Origin: Firmicutes bacterium UBA5227
GTDB lineage: Bacteria; Bacillota; Clostridia; Tissierellales; Sedimentibacteraceae
Length of the DNA: 16,784 bases
NCBI GenBank assembly: GCA_002409285.1
Contig: DHUT01000102.1
Coordinates: forward strand, 1 to 16,784
Reading direction: 5' to 3'
Shown: positions 7,688-13,299 of the stretch, in pieces
How positions within the stretch are numbered: position 1 is the stretch's first letter
Layout of the letters: the number at the start of each line of letters is the position of its first letter
Program-made: the position numbers and the translations under genes
Notes under the pieces: model-generated
Seen by the model: the letters and a program-made list of their open reading frames with translations, nothing else
What the model was told of the DNA's origin: nothing
The model's database searches: none

Positions 7688-7791
7688 GTTTTTCAGGTGT
7701 ATTCTTGTAAGTCACTTCAATTGCCAGAAGTCCGTACCACATCTGTTATCTTTATTTTGATATTATATCCAAAAGATATAATGTGGTCACC

Positions 7792-7868
7792 TTATCTTAG
7801 TTTTCCCGGGTATATTCCGAATTTATTTCTGAAAGCCTTGGAAAAATGGCCGATATTTGTTCGAATAT
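7792..7868 (-). pseudogene. AraC-family regulator remnant, C-terminal end only
   Basis: On the minus strand, reading towards the TAA at 7792-7794, one finds GHFSKAFRNKFGIYPGKLR and then stop. This is the classic C-terminal end of an AraC/XylS DNA-binding domain (compare the general pattern SHFSKAFRKRFGxxPxxYR). Just upstream, in the next frame, is FEQIS (about 7868-7854), which is what should precede HFSKAF. The sequence there is off by one or two bases, so the remnant also carries a frameshift near 7855. The rest of the gene (over 200 residues) is absent: beyond about 7870 the DNA codes for a FecCD permease on the other strand. AraC regulators of this kind often sit divergently beside iron-siderophore uptake genes. 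I found this by translating the strand by hand; no similarity search was possible. Confidence 0.68.
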
Positions 7869-8217
7869 TCTTGATTTGCTTCTTTTAGGAGAAGAGGTAC
7901 CTATTGCGCTGGGAGTCCGGTTGGAGAGGGAGCGAAAGGTGCTTTTGACAGTTGCCGTGGCGCTTGCATCTGCATGTATTTCAGTGAGTGGTGGAATAGG
8001 ATTTATTGGTCTGGTGGCTCCCCACATAGCGAGAAAATTTGCGGGGGTCAGACACAAGAGACTGCTCCCGGCTTCCATGCTGACAGGAGGTATTTTACTG
8101 CTGCTTTCCGATACTTTGGGAAGATCCTTATTTCAACCTATAGAAATACCTGTGGGAATAGTAATTTCCGTCATGGCGGCTCCGTATTTTCTATACCTGC
8201 TTCGCAGACACCTATAG
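7867..8217 (+). pseudogene. FecCD-family iron-siderophore ABC permease remnant, C-terminal third
   Basis: The frame LLLLGEEVPIALGVRLER onward, with VSGGIGFIGLVAPHIARKF, HKRLLPASML, LSDTLGRSLF and IPVGIVISVMAAPYFLYLL, is the standard C-terminal part of a FecCD permease (BtuC fold, about 330 residues when complete). About 115 residues remain and end at a normal stop at 8217. The N-terminal two thirds, a promoter and a ribosome site are missing. Upstream the frame is closed by a stop at 7798 and the intervening bases belong to the AraC remnant. An ATG at 7846 exists but is not preceded by a ribosome site. No ATPase or binding-protein gene follows. It is therefore not expected to make a working transporter. 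Confidence 0.85.
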
Positions 8218-8316
8218 AAGGTGAATTTAACAGAGTTGTTCTCTGCAGGTTTTTCATAGGTGCAATCCGAAAATATTCATTCGGAAAATATTTTGCAATT
8301 TTTAAATAATTAATTA

Positions 8317-8345
8317 TTGACAAAGAAGTTAAGATATGATAGTCT
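8317..8345 (+). promoter_or_regulatory. Predicted promoter of the DUF2325 gene
   Basis: TTGACA (8317-8322) is followed at 17 bases by TAGTCT (8340-8345). TATGAT (8335-8340) is a better -10 but would need another -35. Either choice puts the transcript start at or just before the first DtxR-like operator (8353). Confidence 0.5.
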
Positions 8346-8352
8346 GCCATTA

Positions 8353-8368
8353 GTTAGTTTTGGCTAAC
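8353..8368. promoter_or_regulatory. DtxR-like operator, copy 1
   Basis: GTTAGTTTTGGCTAAC: 5-base arms GTTAG/CTAAC with a 6-base spacer. Its complement GTTAGCCAAAACTAAC differs from copy 2 (8412-8427) at only two positions. The GTTAG/CTAAC arms resemble the inner part of known DtxR/IdeR-type boxes (TTAGGTTAG...CTAACCTAA). The site lies at the expected transcript start of the DUF2325 gene. Confidence 0.6.
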
Positions 8369-8374
8369 CAATAA

Positions 8375-8397
8375 AAAAGAGCAAATATCGCTCTTTT
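8375..8397. terminator. Hairpin between the two operators, possible attenuator
   Basis: AAAAGAGC, 7-base loop, GCTCTTTT: a perfect 8-bp stem. On the minus strand TTATT follows; on the plus strand only the T's inside the stem are available. It may have ended the old fecCD transcript, or it may act within the DUF2325 leader. Confidence 0.45.
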
Positions 8398-8411
8398 AAA
8401 AATATTAGTAG

Positions 8412-8427
8412 GTTAGTCGAAACTAAC
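8412..8427. promoter_or_regulatory. DtxR-like operator, copy 2
   Basis: GTTAGTCGAAACTAAC, same 5+6+5 layout as copy 1 but in the opposite orientation. It ends 22 bases before the DUF2325 start codon, so it lies in the leader. A related, weaker copy is at 9284-9305 before the dtxR-type gene. Confidence 0.6.
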
Positions 8428-8449
8428 ATGCATGAGAGAGGTGATTATA

Positions 8450-8743
8450 GTGAGTATTGTAATAATAGGCGGTAATGAAAGAATGGTATGTCAGTACGAA
8501 GATATTTGCAAGAATTATGGATGTAAGGTAAAGGTTTTTGCCAAAGAAAATGGATCTCTTAAGAAAAAAATCGGAGTACCGGATCTTTTGGTTTTATTTA
8601 CAAACACAGTATCTCATAAAATGGTAATCAGCGCAGTGGGCGAGGCTAAACGCAACAACATACCTGTTGCCAGGGTTCATTCAAGCAGCGCTACTGCTTT
8701 ATGCGGAATATTGGAAGAAGCTTTAGGGAAGTCACTTGCTTAA
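8450..8743 (+). CDS. DUF2325 family protein, probably iron-regulated
   Basis: A small soluble protein of 97 residues. MSIVIIGGNERM at the N terminus, DLLVLFTNTVSHKMV in the middle and IPVARVHSSSATAL near the end are the hallmarks of DUF2325, a Rossmann-like family without an assigned reaction. The start chosen is GTG at 8450: GAGAGGTG lies 7-8 bases upstream and the family usually begins at MSIVIIGG. An ATG at 8432 would add six unrelated residues. It stands alone as a transcription unit, preceded by two DtxR-like operators and followed by a strong terminator. By context it should respond to iron through the DtxR-type regulator encoded just downstream on the other strand. Confidence 0.82.
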   Translation: MSIVIIGGNERMVCQYEDICKNYGCKVKVFAKENGSLKKKIGVPDLLVLFTNTVSHKMVISAVGEAKRNNIPVARVHSSSATALCGILEEALGKSLA

Positions 8744-8802
8744 CAAAGCACTGTCATTAGCAGGCAAATATAAATTTAATATAAGGAAGTAATAAAATTG
8801 TG

Positions 8803-8823
8803 ACCGGTGCTGACAGCACCGGT
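8803..8823. terminator. Bidirectional terminator between DUF2325 and the dtxR-type gene
   Basis: A perfect 9-bp GC-rich stem, ACCGGTGCT, loop GAC, AGCACCGGT, followed by TATGTTTTG on the plus strand. It separates two convergent genes. Confidence 0.75.
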
Positions 8824-8893
8824 TATGTTTTGTAAATACTTATTTATATCAAATATAATTAAGTATGGTCTTTGTCCTTTCCTGAGAGGTTAA

Positions 8894-9268
8894 TTAATTT
8901 GAGCTGCAATTTCTAACATATTTTTTAATAGCTTCAAAACTTTCTGCACTTATTACATGTTCAATTCTGCATGCGTCTTCTGTAGCAATTTTTTTATCAA
9001 CGCCTAAACTTGTCAACCATTCCGAAAGGAAGGTATGTCTTTCATACATTGTTTCAGCAATTGTTCTGCCCTTTTCAGTCAAAGTAATATGCATATCGAT
9101 GTCCATTTCGATATAGCCGTTTTCACGCAAATTTTTCATGGCTACGCTGACACTTGGCTTTGCGTAATCAAGTTCGTTTGCAATATCGATGGAACGCACC
9201 TGATGATTTCTCCTGGATAAAATCAAGATGGTTTCAAGGTACATTTCAGCCGATTCCTGAATCTTCAA
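8894..9268 (-). CDS. DtxR/IdeR-type iron-dependent repressor, short form
   Basis: A 124-residue metal-dependent repressor with N-terminal winged helix (RSIDIANELDYAKPSVSVAM, about residues 25-44) and dimerisation/metal domain. It lacks the C-terminal SH3-like domain of DtxR, as MntR does. Its metal ligands are of the iron type: Met9 (where MntR has Asp8), Glu12, His78, Cys100 (where MntR has Glu99), Glu103 and His104; EDACRIEHVIS matches DtxR EEACRWEHVMS. The Met/Cys pair is known to set iron rather than manganese response in this family. The start chosen is TTG at 9268, behind GAGGAGA; the ATG 22 codons upstream gives a tail that does not look like the family and would overlap the operator. 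A matching operator at 9284-9305 suggests autoregulation. Confidence 0.83.
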   Translation of the reverse strand: MKIQESAEMYLETILILSRRNHQVRSIDIANELDYAKPSVSVAMKNLRENGYIEMDIDMHITLTEKGRTIAETMYERHTFLSEWLTSLGVDKKIATEDACRIEHVISAESFEAIKKYVRNCSSN

Positions 9269-9283
9269 ATCATCATCTCCTCT

Positions 9284-9305
9284 ATGGTTAATTGTATCTA
9301 ACCAT
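9284..9305. promoter_or_regulatory. DtxR-like operator, copy 3, at the regulator's own promoter
   Basis: Arms ATGGTTA / TAACCAT (7 bp, perfect) around an 8-base spacer. Its 16-base core on the minus strand is GTTAGATACAATTAAC, agreeing with the other two copies in the arms except for one base. It lies just downstream of a minus-strand -10-like TAAGAT (about 9306-9311) and 16 bases upstream of the TTG start. Confidence 0.55.
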
Positions 9306-9443
9306 ATCTTATCATATATCTGATTAAAAAACAATTTTTATAAACAATATTTAATGATTACTTTAATATGTATTTCTGGGTGTGCAGGCCTTGCTTGTTT
9401 ACGTGATATTATTTGTTTATTTTTTTTAACTTGTTTTTGATAA

Positions 9444-9472
9444 TTGACTTTTTTTTATTTGTTTGGTAAAGT
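9444..9472 (+). promoter_or_regulatory. Predicted promoter of the DUF1893-DUF3842 operon
   Basis: TTGACT (9444-9449), 17 bases, TAAAGT (9467-9472). A small perfect hairpin, CTTGTT-AAG-AACAAG (9490-9504), lies about 10 bases into the expected transcript. The rest of the ~260-base divergent region from 9269 holds the dtxR operator and otherwise only AT-rich sequence. Confidence 0.5.
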
Positions 9473-9530
9473 ATAGATTATATCAATGACTTGTTAAGAA
9501 CAAGACGAAACGATTTTAAAGGGAGGAGAG

Positions 9531-9962
9531 ATGAGAGATATAGATATGGCAGTGGAGCTCTTGGAAAAGGAAGGGCTTGCATTGGTTATAGTTAAAGACA
9601 GCAGGGTTATTTTTACAAGCAGCGGCAAAGGTATAAAACCTTTATATATGGCTCACGAAGAGTGTGGGAATGAGCTTGAAGGCTCAAGCGTTGCAGATAG
9701 AGTAACCGGAAGAGCTGCCGCAATGATTTGTGCACATGCGAAAGTAAAGCAGTTAAAAACGAAGCTGATTTCAGAAAATGCAATAAATATATTGAAGGAA
9801 ACAAATATAATATATGAGTATGATGAGTGTACTCCTTTTATAGAGAACAGAGACAGGACAGGAATGTGTCCGGTTGAAACATTGTCACTTAAAAGTGGTG
9901 ATATAGATGAATTGCTGAGGGGGATAAAAAAATTCCTGGAAAGCATTAACAAAGGTAACTAA
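9531..9962 (+). CDS. DUF1893 family protein
   Basis: A 143-residue soluble protein. It matches DUF1893 by its N-terminal layout (LLEKEGLALVIVKDSRVIF), the central GRAAAMICAHAK helix and the late GMCPVETL motif. The family has a cytidine-deaminase-like fold, but the zinc motif HxE...PCxxC of active deaminases is not present: GRAAAM stands where HAE would be and only one Cys remains in MCPVE. No reaction is established. GGGAGGAG lies directly upstream of the ATG. The DUF3842 gene follows after one base, so the two are surely co-translated, and a functional partnership is likely. Confidence 0.8.
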   Translation: MRDIDMAVELLEKEGLALVIVKDSRVIFTSSGKGIKPLYMAHEECGNELEGSSVADRVTGRAAAMICAHAKVKQLKTKLISENAINILKETNIIYEYDECTPFIENRDRTGMCPVETLSLKSGDIDELLRGIKKFLESINKGN

Positions 9963-9963
9963 T

Positions 9964-10380
9964 ATGAAGATAGCAGTTATAGACGGAATGGGCGGAGGAA
10001 TTGGAAGCCAGGTAGTAGAAAGATTAAAATCTTTAAATAACAATGATTTAGAAATCATTGCACTGGGAACGAACTCCCAAGCAACTTCCAATATGTTAAA
10101 ATCCGGAGCTCATGAAGGAGCCACAGGCGAAAATGCAATTTCATGGATGTGCCAAAGGGTCGATATAATAATAGGACCATTAGCCATTATAGCAGCAAAT
10201 TCCATGATGGGAGAAATAAGTCCTAAAATGTCAGAAGCAATTTCCAGCAGTCCTGCTAAAAAACTTCTTCTCCCGGTAAGCAAATGCAATATTGAGGTTG
10301 TAGGACTTGAAAATCTACAATTTAAAACAATTTTTAATGAATTAACGATACTGATAAAAAGAATATTAGAAGAGAAATAG
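9964..10380 (+). CDS. DUF3842 family protein
   Basis: A 138-residue protein starting MKIAVIDGMGGGIGSQVVERL, a strand followed by a glycine-rich loop (residues 8-14) and helix as in Rossmann-like nucleotide-binding folds. DIIIGPLAIIAANSMMGEI and LLPVSKCNIEVVGL are other conserved-looking parts. I identify it as DUF3842 from this pattern; its role is unknown. Its ATG is one base after the DUF1893 stop. The stop codon lies inside the terminator-like hairpin at 10375-10420. Confidence 0.78.
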   Translation: MKIAVIDGMGGGIGSQVVERLKSLNNNDLEIIALGTNSQATSNMLKSGAHEGATGENAISWMCQRVDIIIGPLAIIAANSMMGEISPKMSEAISSSPAKKLLLPVSKCNIEVVGLENLQFKTIFNELTILIKRILEEK

Positions 10381-10420
10381 CCATGAAGGTTTTATAAGTA
10401 TGAAACTTTTGTGGCTATTT
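10375..10420 (+). terminator. Two-part hairpin after DUF3842, terminator or attenuator
   Basis: An outer 9-bp stem (AAATAGCCA / TGGCTATTT), a symmetric TG/TG bulge and an inner 7-bp stem (AAGGTTT / AAACTTT, one G-T pair) form a long hairpin that overlaps the DUF3842 stop. It is followed by ATTTATT. The next gene's ribosome site begins only ten bases later, so it may set a partial stop between DUF3842 and the ECF gene. Confidence 0.6.
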
Positions 10421-10444
10421 ATTTATTATGGAGGAATGATGAAT

Positions 10445-10972
10445 ATGAAAATTACAACAAAAGAACTGGTATTAAGTGGTTTATTGCTGGCCAGCGGAAT
10501 TATACTTCCAATGATATTTCACATGTTTGGTATGACGGGACCGGTAGTTTTACCTATGCACATACCCGTTTTATTAGGAGGCTTTTTATTGCCTCCGACA
10601 ATGGCGTTTATGCTGGGTATTATTACTCCTGTAATAAGCGGATTACTTACAGGTATGCCTGTAATGTTTCCAATGGCTGTAATAATGGCGGCAGAGTTAG
10701 GTGTATATGGTATAACCGCATCTTTAAGTACAAGTAAACTAAAACTGTCATTAATTCCATCACTGATTATCTCAATGATAGCAGGCAGAATAGCAGCAGG
10801 GCTGACGGTTGCTGTGCTGGTTCGATTTTTCGGAATTAAAATGAATCCGGTAACCTATGTTACAGGTGCAATAGTGACGGGGATACCTGGAATAATCATT
10901 CAACTGATATTTATTCCAACACTTGTTTATGCTATTAATAGATTTATGAAGAACACATCAGCAAAAGCTTAA
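10445..10972 (+). CDS. ECF transporter S component (substrate-binding membrane protein)
   Basis: About 175 residues in six hydrophobic helices, the size and layout of an ECF S component, which binds a vitamin or similar micronutrient and docks on a shared EcfA/A'/T energising module (not in the window). GPVVLPMHIPVLLGGFLL followed by LTGMPVMFPMAVIMAAELGVYG is typical of S components; the ligand cannot be named from sequence alone. GGAGG at 10430-10434 serves one of three clustered in-frame ATGs (10436, 10439, 10445). I chose 10445 for spacing, but 10439 is nearly as good. No vitamin riboswitch is visible upstream. It lies 64 bases after DUF3842 on the same strand, separated by a hairpin, so transcription from the DUF1893 promoter by read-through is the only visible source. 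Confidence 0.78.
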   Translation: MKITTKELVLSGLLLASGIILPMIFHMFGMTGPVVLPMHIPVLLGGFLLPPTMAFMLGIITPVISGLLTGMPVMFPMAVIMAAELGVYGITASLSTSKLKLSLIPSLIISMIAGRIAAGLTVAVLVRFFGIKMNPVTYVTGAIVTGIPGIIIQLIFIPTLVYAINRFMKNTSAKA

Positions 10973-11009
10973 TTTGTGAATAAGTATTAGAAGATATTAT
11001 AAAAATTTA

Positions 11010-11037
11010 TTGACATATGACATATAAGATATATAAT
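11010..11037 (+). promoter_or_regulatory. Consensus promoter in a gene-free region
   Basis: Perfect TTGACA (11010-11015) and perfect TATAAT (11032-11037) spaced 16 bases. There is no coding frame with a ribosome site downstream on the plus strand before the long hairpin at 11128. Confidence 0.6.
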
Positions 11038-11043
11038 AAGTAT

Positions 11044-11172
11044 ATAACATTTGCTTCAAACTAAATAAAAATCTTTTTGTCTGAACATTCAGATAATTAG
11101 ATATATCAATTTCTCTAATGAGCATAAAGAGTAAAGCAGGTAATTTGAAATACCTGCTTTACTCTGTTTAAT
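11044..11172 (+). ncRNA. Candidate small RNA of about 125 nt
   Basis: The interval runs from the expected start of the consensus promoter at 11010 to the end of a 15-bp hairpin (11128-11165). It holds a short inner hairpin (TCTGAA-CA-TTCAGA, 11080-11093) and no open frame with a ribosome site. The alternative is that the promoter is chance AT-rich sequence and the hairpin only ends the cotJ operon arriving on the minus strand. Confidence 0.35.
11128..11165. terminator. Long terminator hairpin downstream of cotJC
   Basis: A perfect 15-bp stem, AGAGTAAAGCAGGTA, loop of 8, and its complement. On the minus strand TTTATG follows, on the plus strand GTTTAATT. It is the only terminator candidate for the cotJ operon (stop at 11244) and could also end a plus-strand small RNA. 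Confidence 0.7.
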
Positions 11173-11243
11173 TAGATAATTGACGATAATAGGAATACAA
11201 CACTTCTTAAACCTACAGACGCACTGTATTTTTATCTGAACAT

Positions 11244-11816
11244 TTAGAAATATTTTTGTCTTCCGGCGTATTCTTCAACCAGTCTTAAGCCTTCTCCGAA
11301 CCTTTGGAAGTGTACTATTTCACGTTCTCTCAGCCAACGTAACGTATCTTTTACAAGAGGGTCGTCTGTGAGAACTATTAGACTTTCATAAGTTGCCCTG
11401 GCTTTTTGTTCGGCAGCCATATCATTGTACAAATCTGCCACAGGGTCTCCTTTTGCCTGAGTGTATTTTGATTCCCAAGGCACACCGCTTGCATCCAACA
11501 GGAATGGGCAGGTTTCATGATTAGCATAATATCCCCCCATGCCTGCTGCTATTAATTCATCCTTAGTGGCACCTTCTATTAGCTTTTTGAATAATGTTGC
11601 AACCATTTCCATATGGCCAAGTTCTTCGGTTCCGATGTCCGTTAATAAACCCTTGGTTTCATTTAAGGGCATGCTGAATCTTTGGGTTAAATAATTCATG
11701 CTGGCGCTCATTTCTCCATCAGCTCCGCCATATTGATTTAATACAGCCTGTGCCATTCTTACATCTTTGCCGGAAACTCTTACGGGATACTGCAATTTTT
11801 TTTCATATATAAACAT
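11244..11816 (-). CDS. cotJC: Spore coat protein CotJC, manganese-catalase family
   Basis: A 190-residue four-helix protein of the manganese catalase family, a component of the spore coat. The dimetal site is visible: Glu35 (GGADGEMSAS), the pair Glu65-x-x-His68 (EELGHMEM), Glu136 (AAEQKARATYE), and the second pair Glu166-x-x-His169 (EREIVHF). With all ligands kept, catalase-like activity is possible. AAGGAAGGA precedes the ATG. It is the last gene of the cotJA-cotJB-cotJC operon, 34 bases after cotJB, and is followed by a 15-bp terminator hairpin. In Bacillus the operon is made in the mother cell under sigma-E. Its presence is the best evidence that the organism forms spores. Confidence 0.93.
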   Translation of the reverse strand: MFIYEKKLQYPVRVSGKDVRMAQAVLNQYGGADGEMSASMNYLTQRFSMPLNETKGLLTDIGTEELGHMEMVATLFKKLIEGATKDELIAAGMGGYYANHETCPFLLDASGVPWESKYTQAKGDPVADLYNDMAAEQKARATYESLIVLTDDPLVKDTLRWLREREIVHFQRFGEGLRLVEEYAGRQKYF

Positions 11817-11850
11817 TATATTAATCCTTCCTTTCTTTGAAATATAGATA

Positions 11851-12123
11851 TTATCTTTCCCACGGCCAGGGACTGTTTATATATCGCCAGGTGTTACCGG
11901 ATTCATTACCCATTATTGACAGTATTCCAAACCTCTCTTCATAGGTACTGCGAAGCTGCTGTAGCTGCTGAGTCAACATATTGTGCTTATACAGTGCAAC
12001 AGGGTCATTTGGATGAGTGTCTAAATAAAGAGATAAGTCGTATATGGCAAATTGAAGTTTTTGAATGTCCAAAAGCATGGAGCTTTCTTCATTAAACAAT
12101 TGATTGTATCTGTTATTTATCAT
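11851..12123 (-). CDS. cotJB: Spore coat protein CotJB
   Basis: A 90-residue protein: a helical first half (LLDIQKLQFAIYDLSLYLDTHPND) with the CotJB hallmark DLSLYLDTHPNDxxAL and a C-terminal tail ending in NSPWPWER. The size and the PWPWE ending are typical of CotJB. It acts with CotJA and CotJC in the inner coat. Its ATG overlaps the cotJA stop (ATGA), showing translational coupling. Confidence 0.9.
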   Translation of the reverse strand: MINNRYNQLFNEESSMLLDIQKLQFAIYDLSLYLDTHPNDPVALYKHNMLTQQLQQLRSTYEERFGILSIMGNESGNTWRYINSPWPWER

Positions 12124-12320
12124 GACTGCACCCCTCTTTGAAAGAATTCTGAATATGGTGTCACTAATTCAGGGAAAACTGTTCCGTGAACAAATGCTTC
12201 ATTAATATTGTTGAAGTATAATGGGTTTATCTGATAGGGTACATAAGCGTAACCCGGTACTGGATTTTCAGGCATGTATGGAACCAGTGGCTCATAATTG
12301 TCGGTTTGATTCATATACAA
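12120..12320 (-). CDS. cotJA: Spore coat associated protein CotJA
   Basis: A short Pro/Tyr-rich protein of about 66 residues with PLVPYMPENPVPGYAYVPYQ and FPELVTPY, the CotJA pattern. The start is uncertain. AAAGGA lies nine bases before a TTG at 12320, which I chose. ATG at 12314 is two codons further in but a bit far from that site, and the ATG directly after AAAGGA is too close. An ATG at 12386 gives an unrelated N-terminal tail. It is the first gene of the cotJ operon. I see no convincing sigma-E promoter in the AT-rich stretch upstream. Confidence 0.85.
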   Translation of the reverse strand: MYMNQTDNYEPLVPYMPENPVPGYAYVPYQINPLYFNNINEAFVHGTVFPELVTPYSEFFQRGVQS

Positions 12321-12464
12321 GATTTTCATTCCTTTCATTATTAATTTATATTTAGATATATCAAAAGCTATATTTATAATATTCATATATTGACAAATAG
12401 TGACTTCATAAATAATACTTTGTATAGGGTATAGGAAGTCTTTCTAATTCATTAATGATAACTG

Positions 12465-12492
12465 TTGAATTTTTAATTTTTTATGCTATAAT
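12465..12492 (+). promoter_or_regulatory. Promoter of the thiT leader
   Basis: TTGAAT (12465-12470), 16 bases, perfect TATAAT (12487-12492). The transcript would begin near 12499, about 15 bases before the TPP aptamer. Confidence 0.7.
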
Positions 12493-12511
12493 AATGATGT
12501 ATTAAATATTG

Positions 12512-12590
12512 ATTCGCTAGGGGAGCTTAATGCTGAGAAATTACCCTTAAAACTTGATCCGGTTAATACCGGCGAAAGGAAGACGACCGT
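12512..12590 (+). ncRNA. TPP riboswitch aptamer (THI element)
   Basis: Contains the conserved aptamer blocks in order: GGGGAGC, GCTGAGA, ACCCTT, then CTTGATCCGGTTAATACCGG and GAAAGGAAG. The pyrimidine-binding CTGAGA bulge and the pyrophosphate-binding helix are both clear. It senses thiamine pyrophosphate and controls the thiamine transporter gene at 12636. Confidence 0.93.
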
Positions 12591-12607
12591 AAAGCATGTT
12601 TTAGCCC

Positions 12608-12633
12608 CCTCCCGCGGATATGGGAGGTTTTTT
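12608..12633 (+). terminator. Riboswitch expression platform: hairpin that terminates and hides the ribosome site
   Basis: CCTCCC (12608-12613) pairs with GGGAGG (12622-12627), followed by six T's. GGGAGG is also the ribosome site of thiT (8 bases before the ATG), so the hairpin can both stop transcription and block translation. CCCCCT just upstream could instead pair with AGGGG of the aptamer's 5' side, giving an antiterminator when ligand is absent; this alternative is inferred. Confidence 0.75.
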
Positions 12634-12635
12634 AT

Positions 12636-13265
12636 ATGTCAGGAGAAGCATTACAATCTTTTTTTGAATCCGTTGTAGGTCAAATTTCAACGGTTGTAGT
12701 CATATTTTTGCTGTTAGTGCTGGTAATGAGAACTAATGAAAAGAAAAATGATGTATCAGTATTAGTTAGGACATCAATTTTGTTAGCAATTGCATTTGTA
12801 CTAAACCACATAATATTGCTTAAAATGCCCCAGGGTGGTTCAGTAACTGCCTTTAGCATGTTTGCAATATTTTTAGCAGCCTATCTTTTTGGCCCAAGAC
12901 AAGGCATACTTGCAGGTATGGCATATGGACTGCTAGATTTAGTTTTAAATCCATATGTTGTTCATCCAATGCAACTATTTTTGGACTATCCACTGGCGTT
13001 TGGTGCCATAGGAATTGGGGGGCTTTTAAGGAACGAGAAGTATGGAATTATTACAGGATACCTGCTTGGAGTTTTGGGGAGATACCTGATAGTAGTACTT
13101 TCCGGAATTATTTTCTGGGGAGAGTATGCTGCAGAAGGATTCAATGCGGTTACGTGGTCATTTTTTTATAACATGACTTATATACTGCCGGAGGCCGTTG
13201 CTACGGTTGCAGTTTTACTGATTCCACAGGTGAGAAGTGTGTTTGACAGGTTTAAAGCTAAATAG
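12636..13265 (+). CDS. thiT: Thiamine ECF transporter S component ThiT
   Basis: A 209-residue membrane protein. An extra N-terminal helix (about residues 15-32) is followed by the six-helix S-component core. KMPQGGSVTAFSM (about residues 64-76) is the ThiT signature, and the later W-G-E-Y...G-F-N and YNMTY segments form the thiamine pocket in known ThiT proteins. It takes up thiamine together with a shared EcfA/A'/T module that is not in the window. The ATG lies behind GGGAGG, which is part of the TPP riboswitch hairpin, so the gene is switched off when thiamine pyrophosphate is plentiful. A hairpin at 13276 follows. Confidence 0.92.
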   Translation: MSGEALQSFFESVVGQISTVVVIFLLLVLVMRTNEKKNDVSVLVRTSILLAIAFVLNHIILLKMPQGGSVTAFSMFAIFLAAYLFGPRQGILAGMAYGLLDLVLNPYVVHPMQLFLDYPLAFGAIGIGGLLRNEKYGIITGYLLGVLGRYLIVVLSGIIFWGEYAAEGFNAVTWSFFYNMTYILPEAVATVAVLLIPQVRSVFDRFKAK

Positions 13266-13275
13266 GAAATTTTAG

Positions 13276-13299
13276 TAATGGGGACGGTTGTCCCCATTA
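13276..13299. repeat. REP-like GGGGAC hairpin after thiT
   Basis: A perfect 10-bp stem, TAATGGGGAC, loop GGTT, GTCCCCATTA. It lies 10 bases after the thiT stop, where a terminator is expected, but no T tract follows. The GGGGACGGTT...GTCCCC pattern resembles short palindromic repeats seen many times in some Firmicute genomes; whether it is repeated here cannot be seen in one window. Confidence 0.5.

Noticed and set aside
7846..8217. A genuine short 123-residue membrane protein starting at the ATG at 7846
   Set aside because: There is no ribosome site, the first residues are the reverse side of the AraC remnant, and the rest is plainly the end of a FecCD permease.
8317..8340. TTGACA with TATGAT as the DUF2325 promoter
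   Set aside because: The spacing is only 12 bases, too short for a standard promoter; TAGTCT at 17 bases was used instead.
10381..10444. A vitamin riboswitch before the ECF S component
   Set aside because: Only a simple two-part hairpin is visible; no preQ1, FMN, TPP, cobalamin or other known aptamer motif is recognisable.
5803..10972. A queuosine pathway link between the QueD-like gene and the ECF S component
   Set aside because: They are 4 kb apart on opposite strands, no preQ1 riboswitch is present, the QueD-like protein lacks the catalytic Cys, and no other queuosine gene is in the window.
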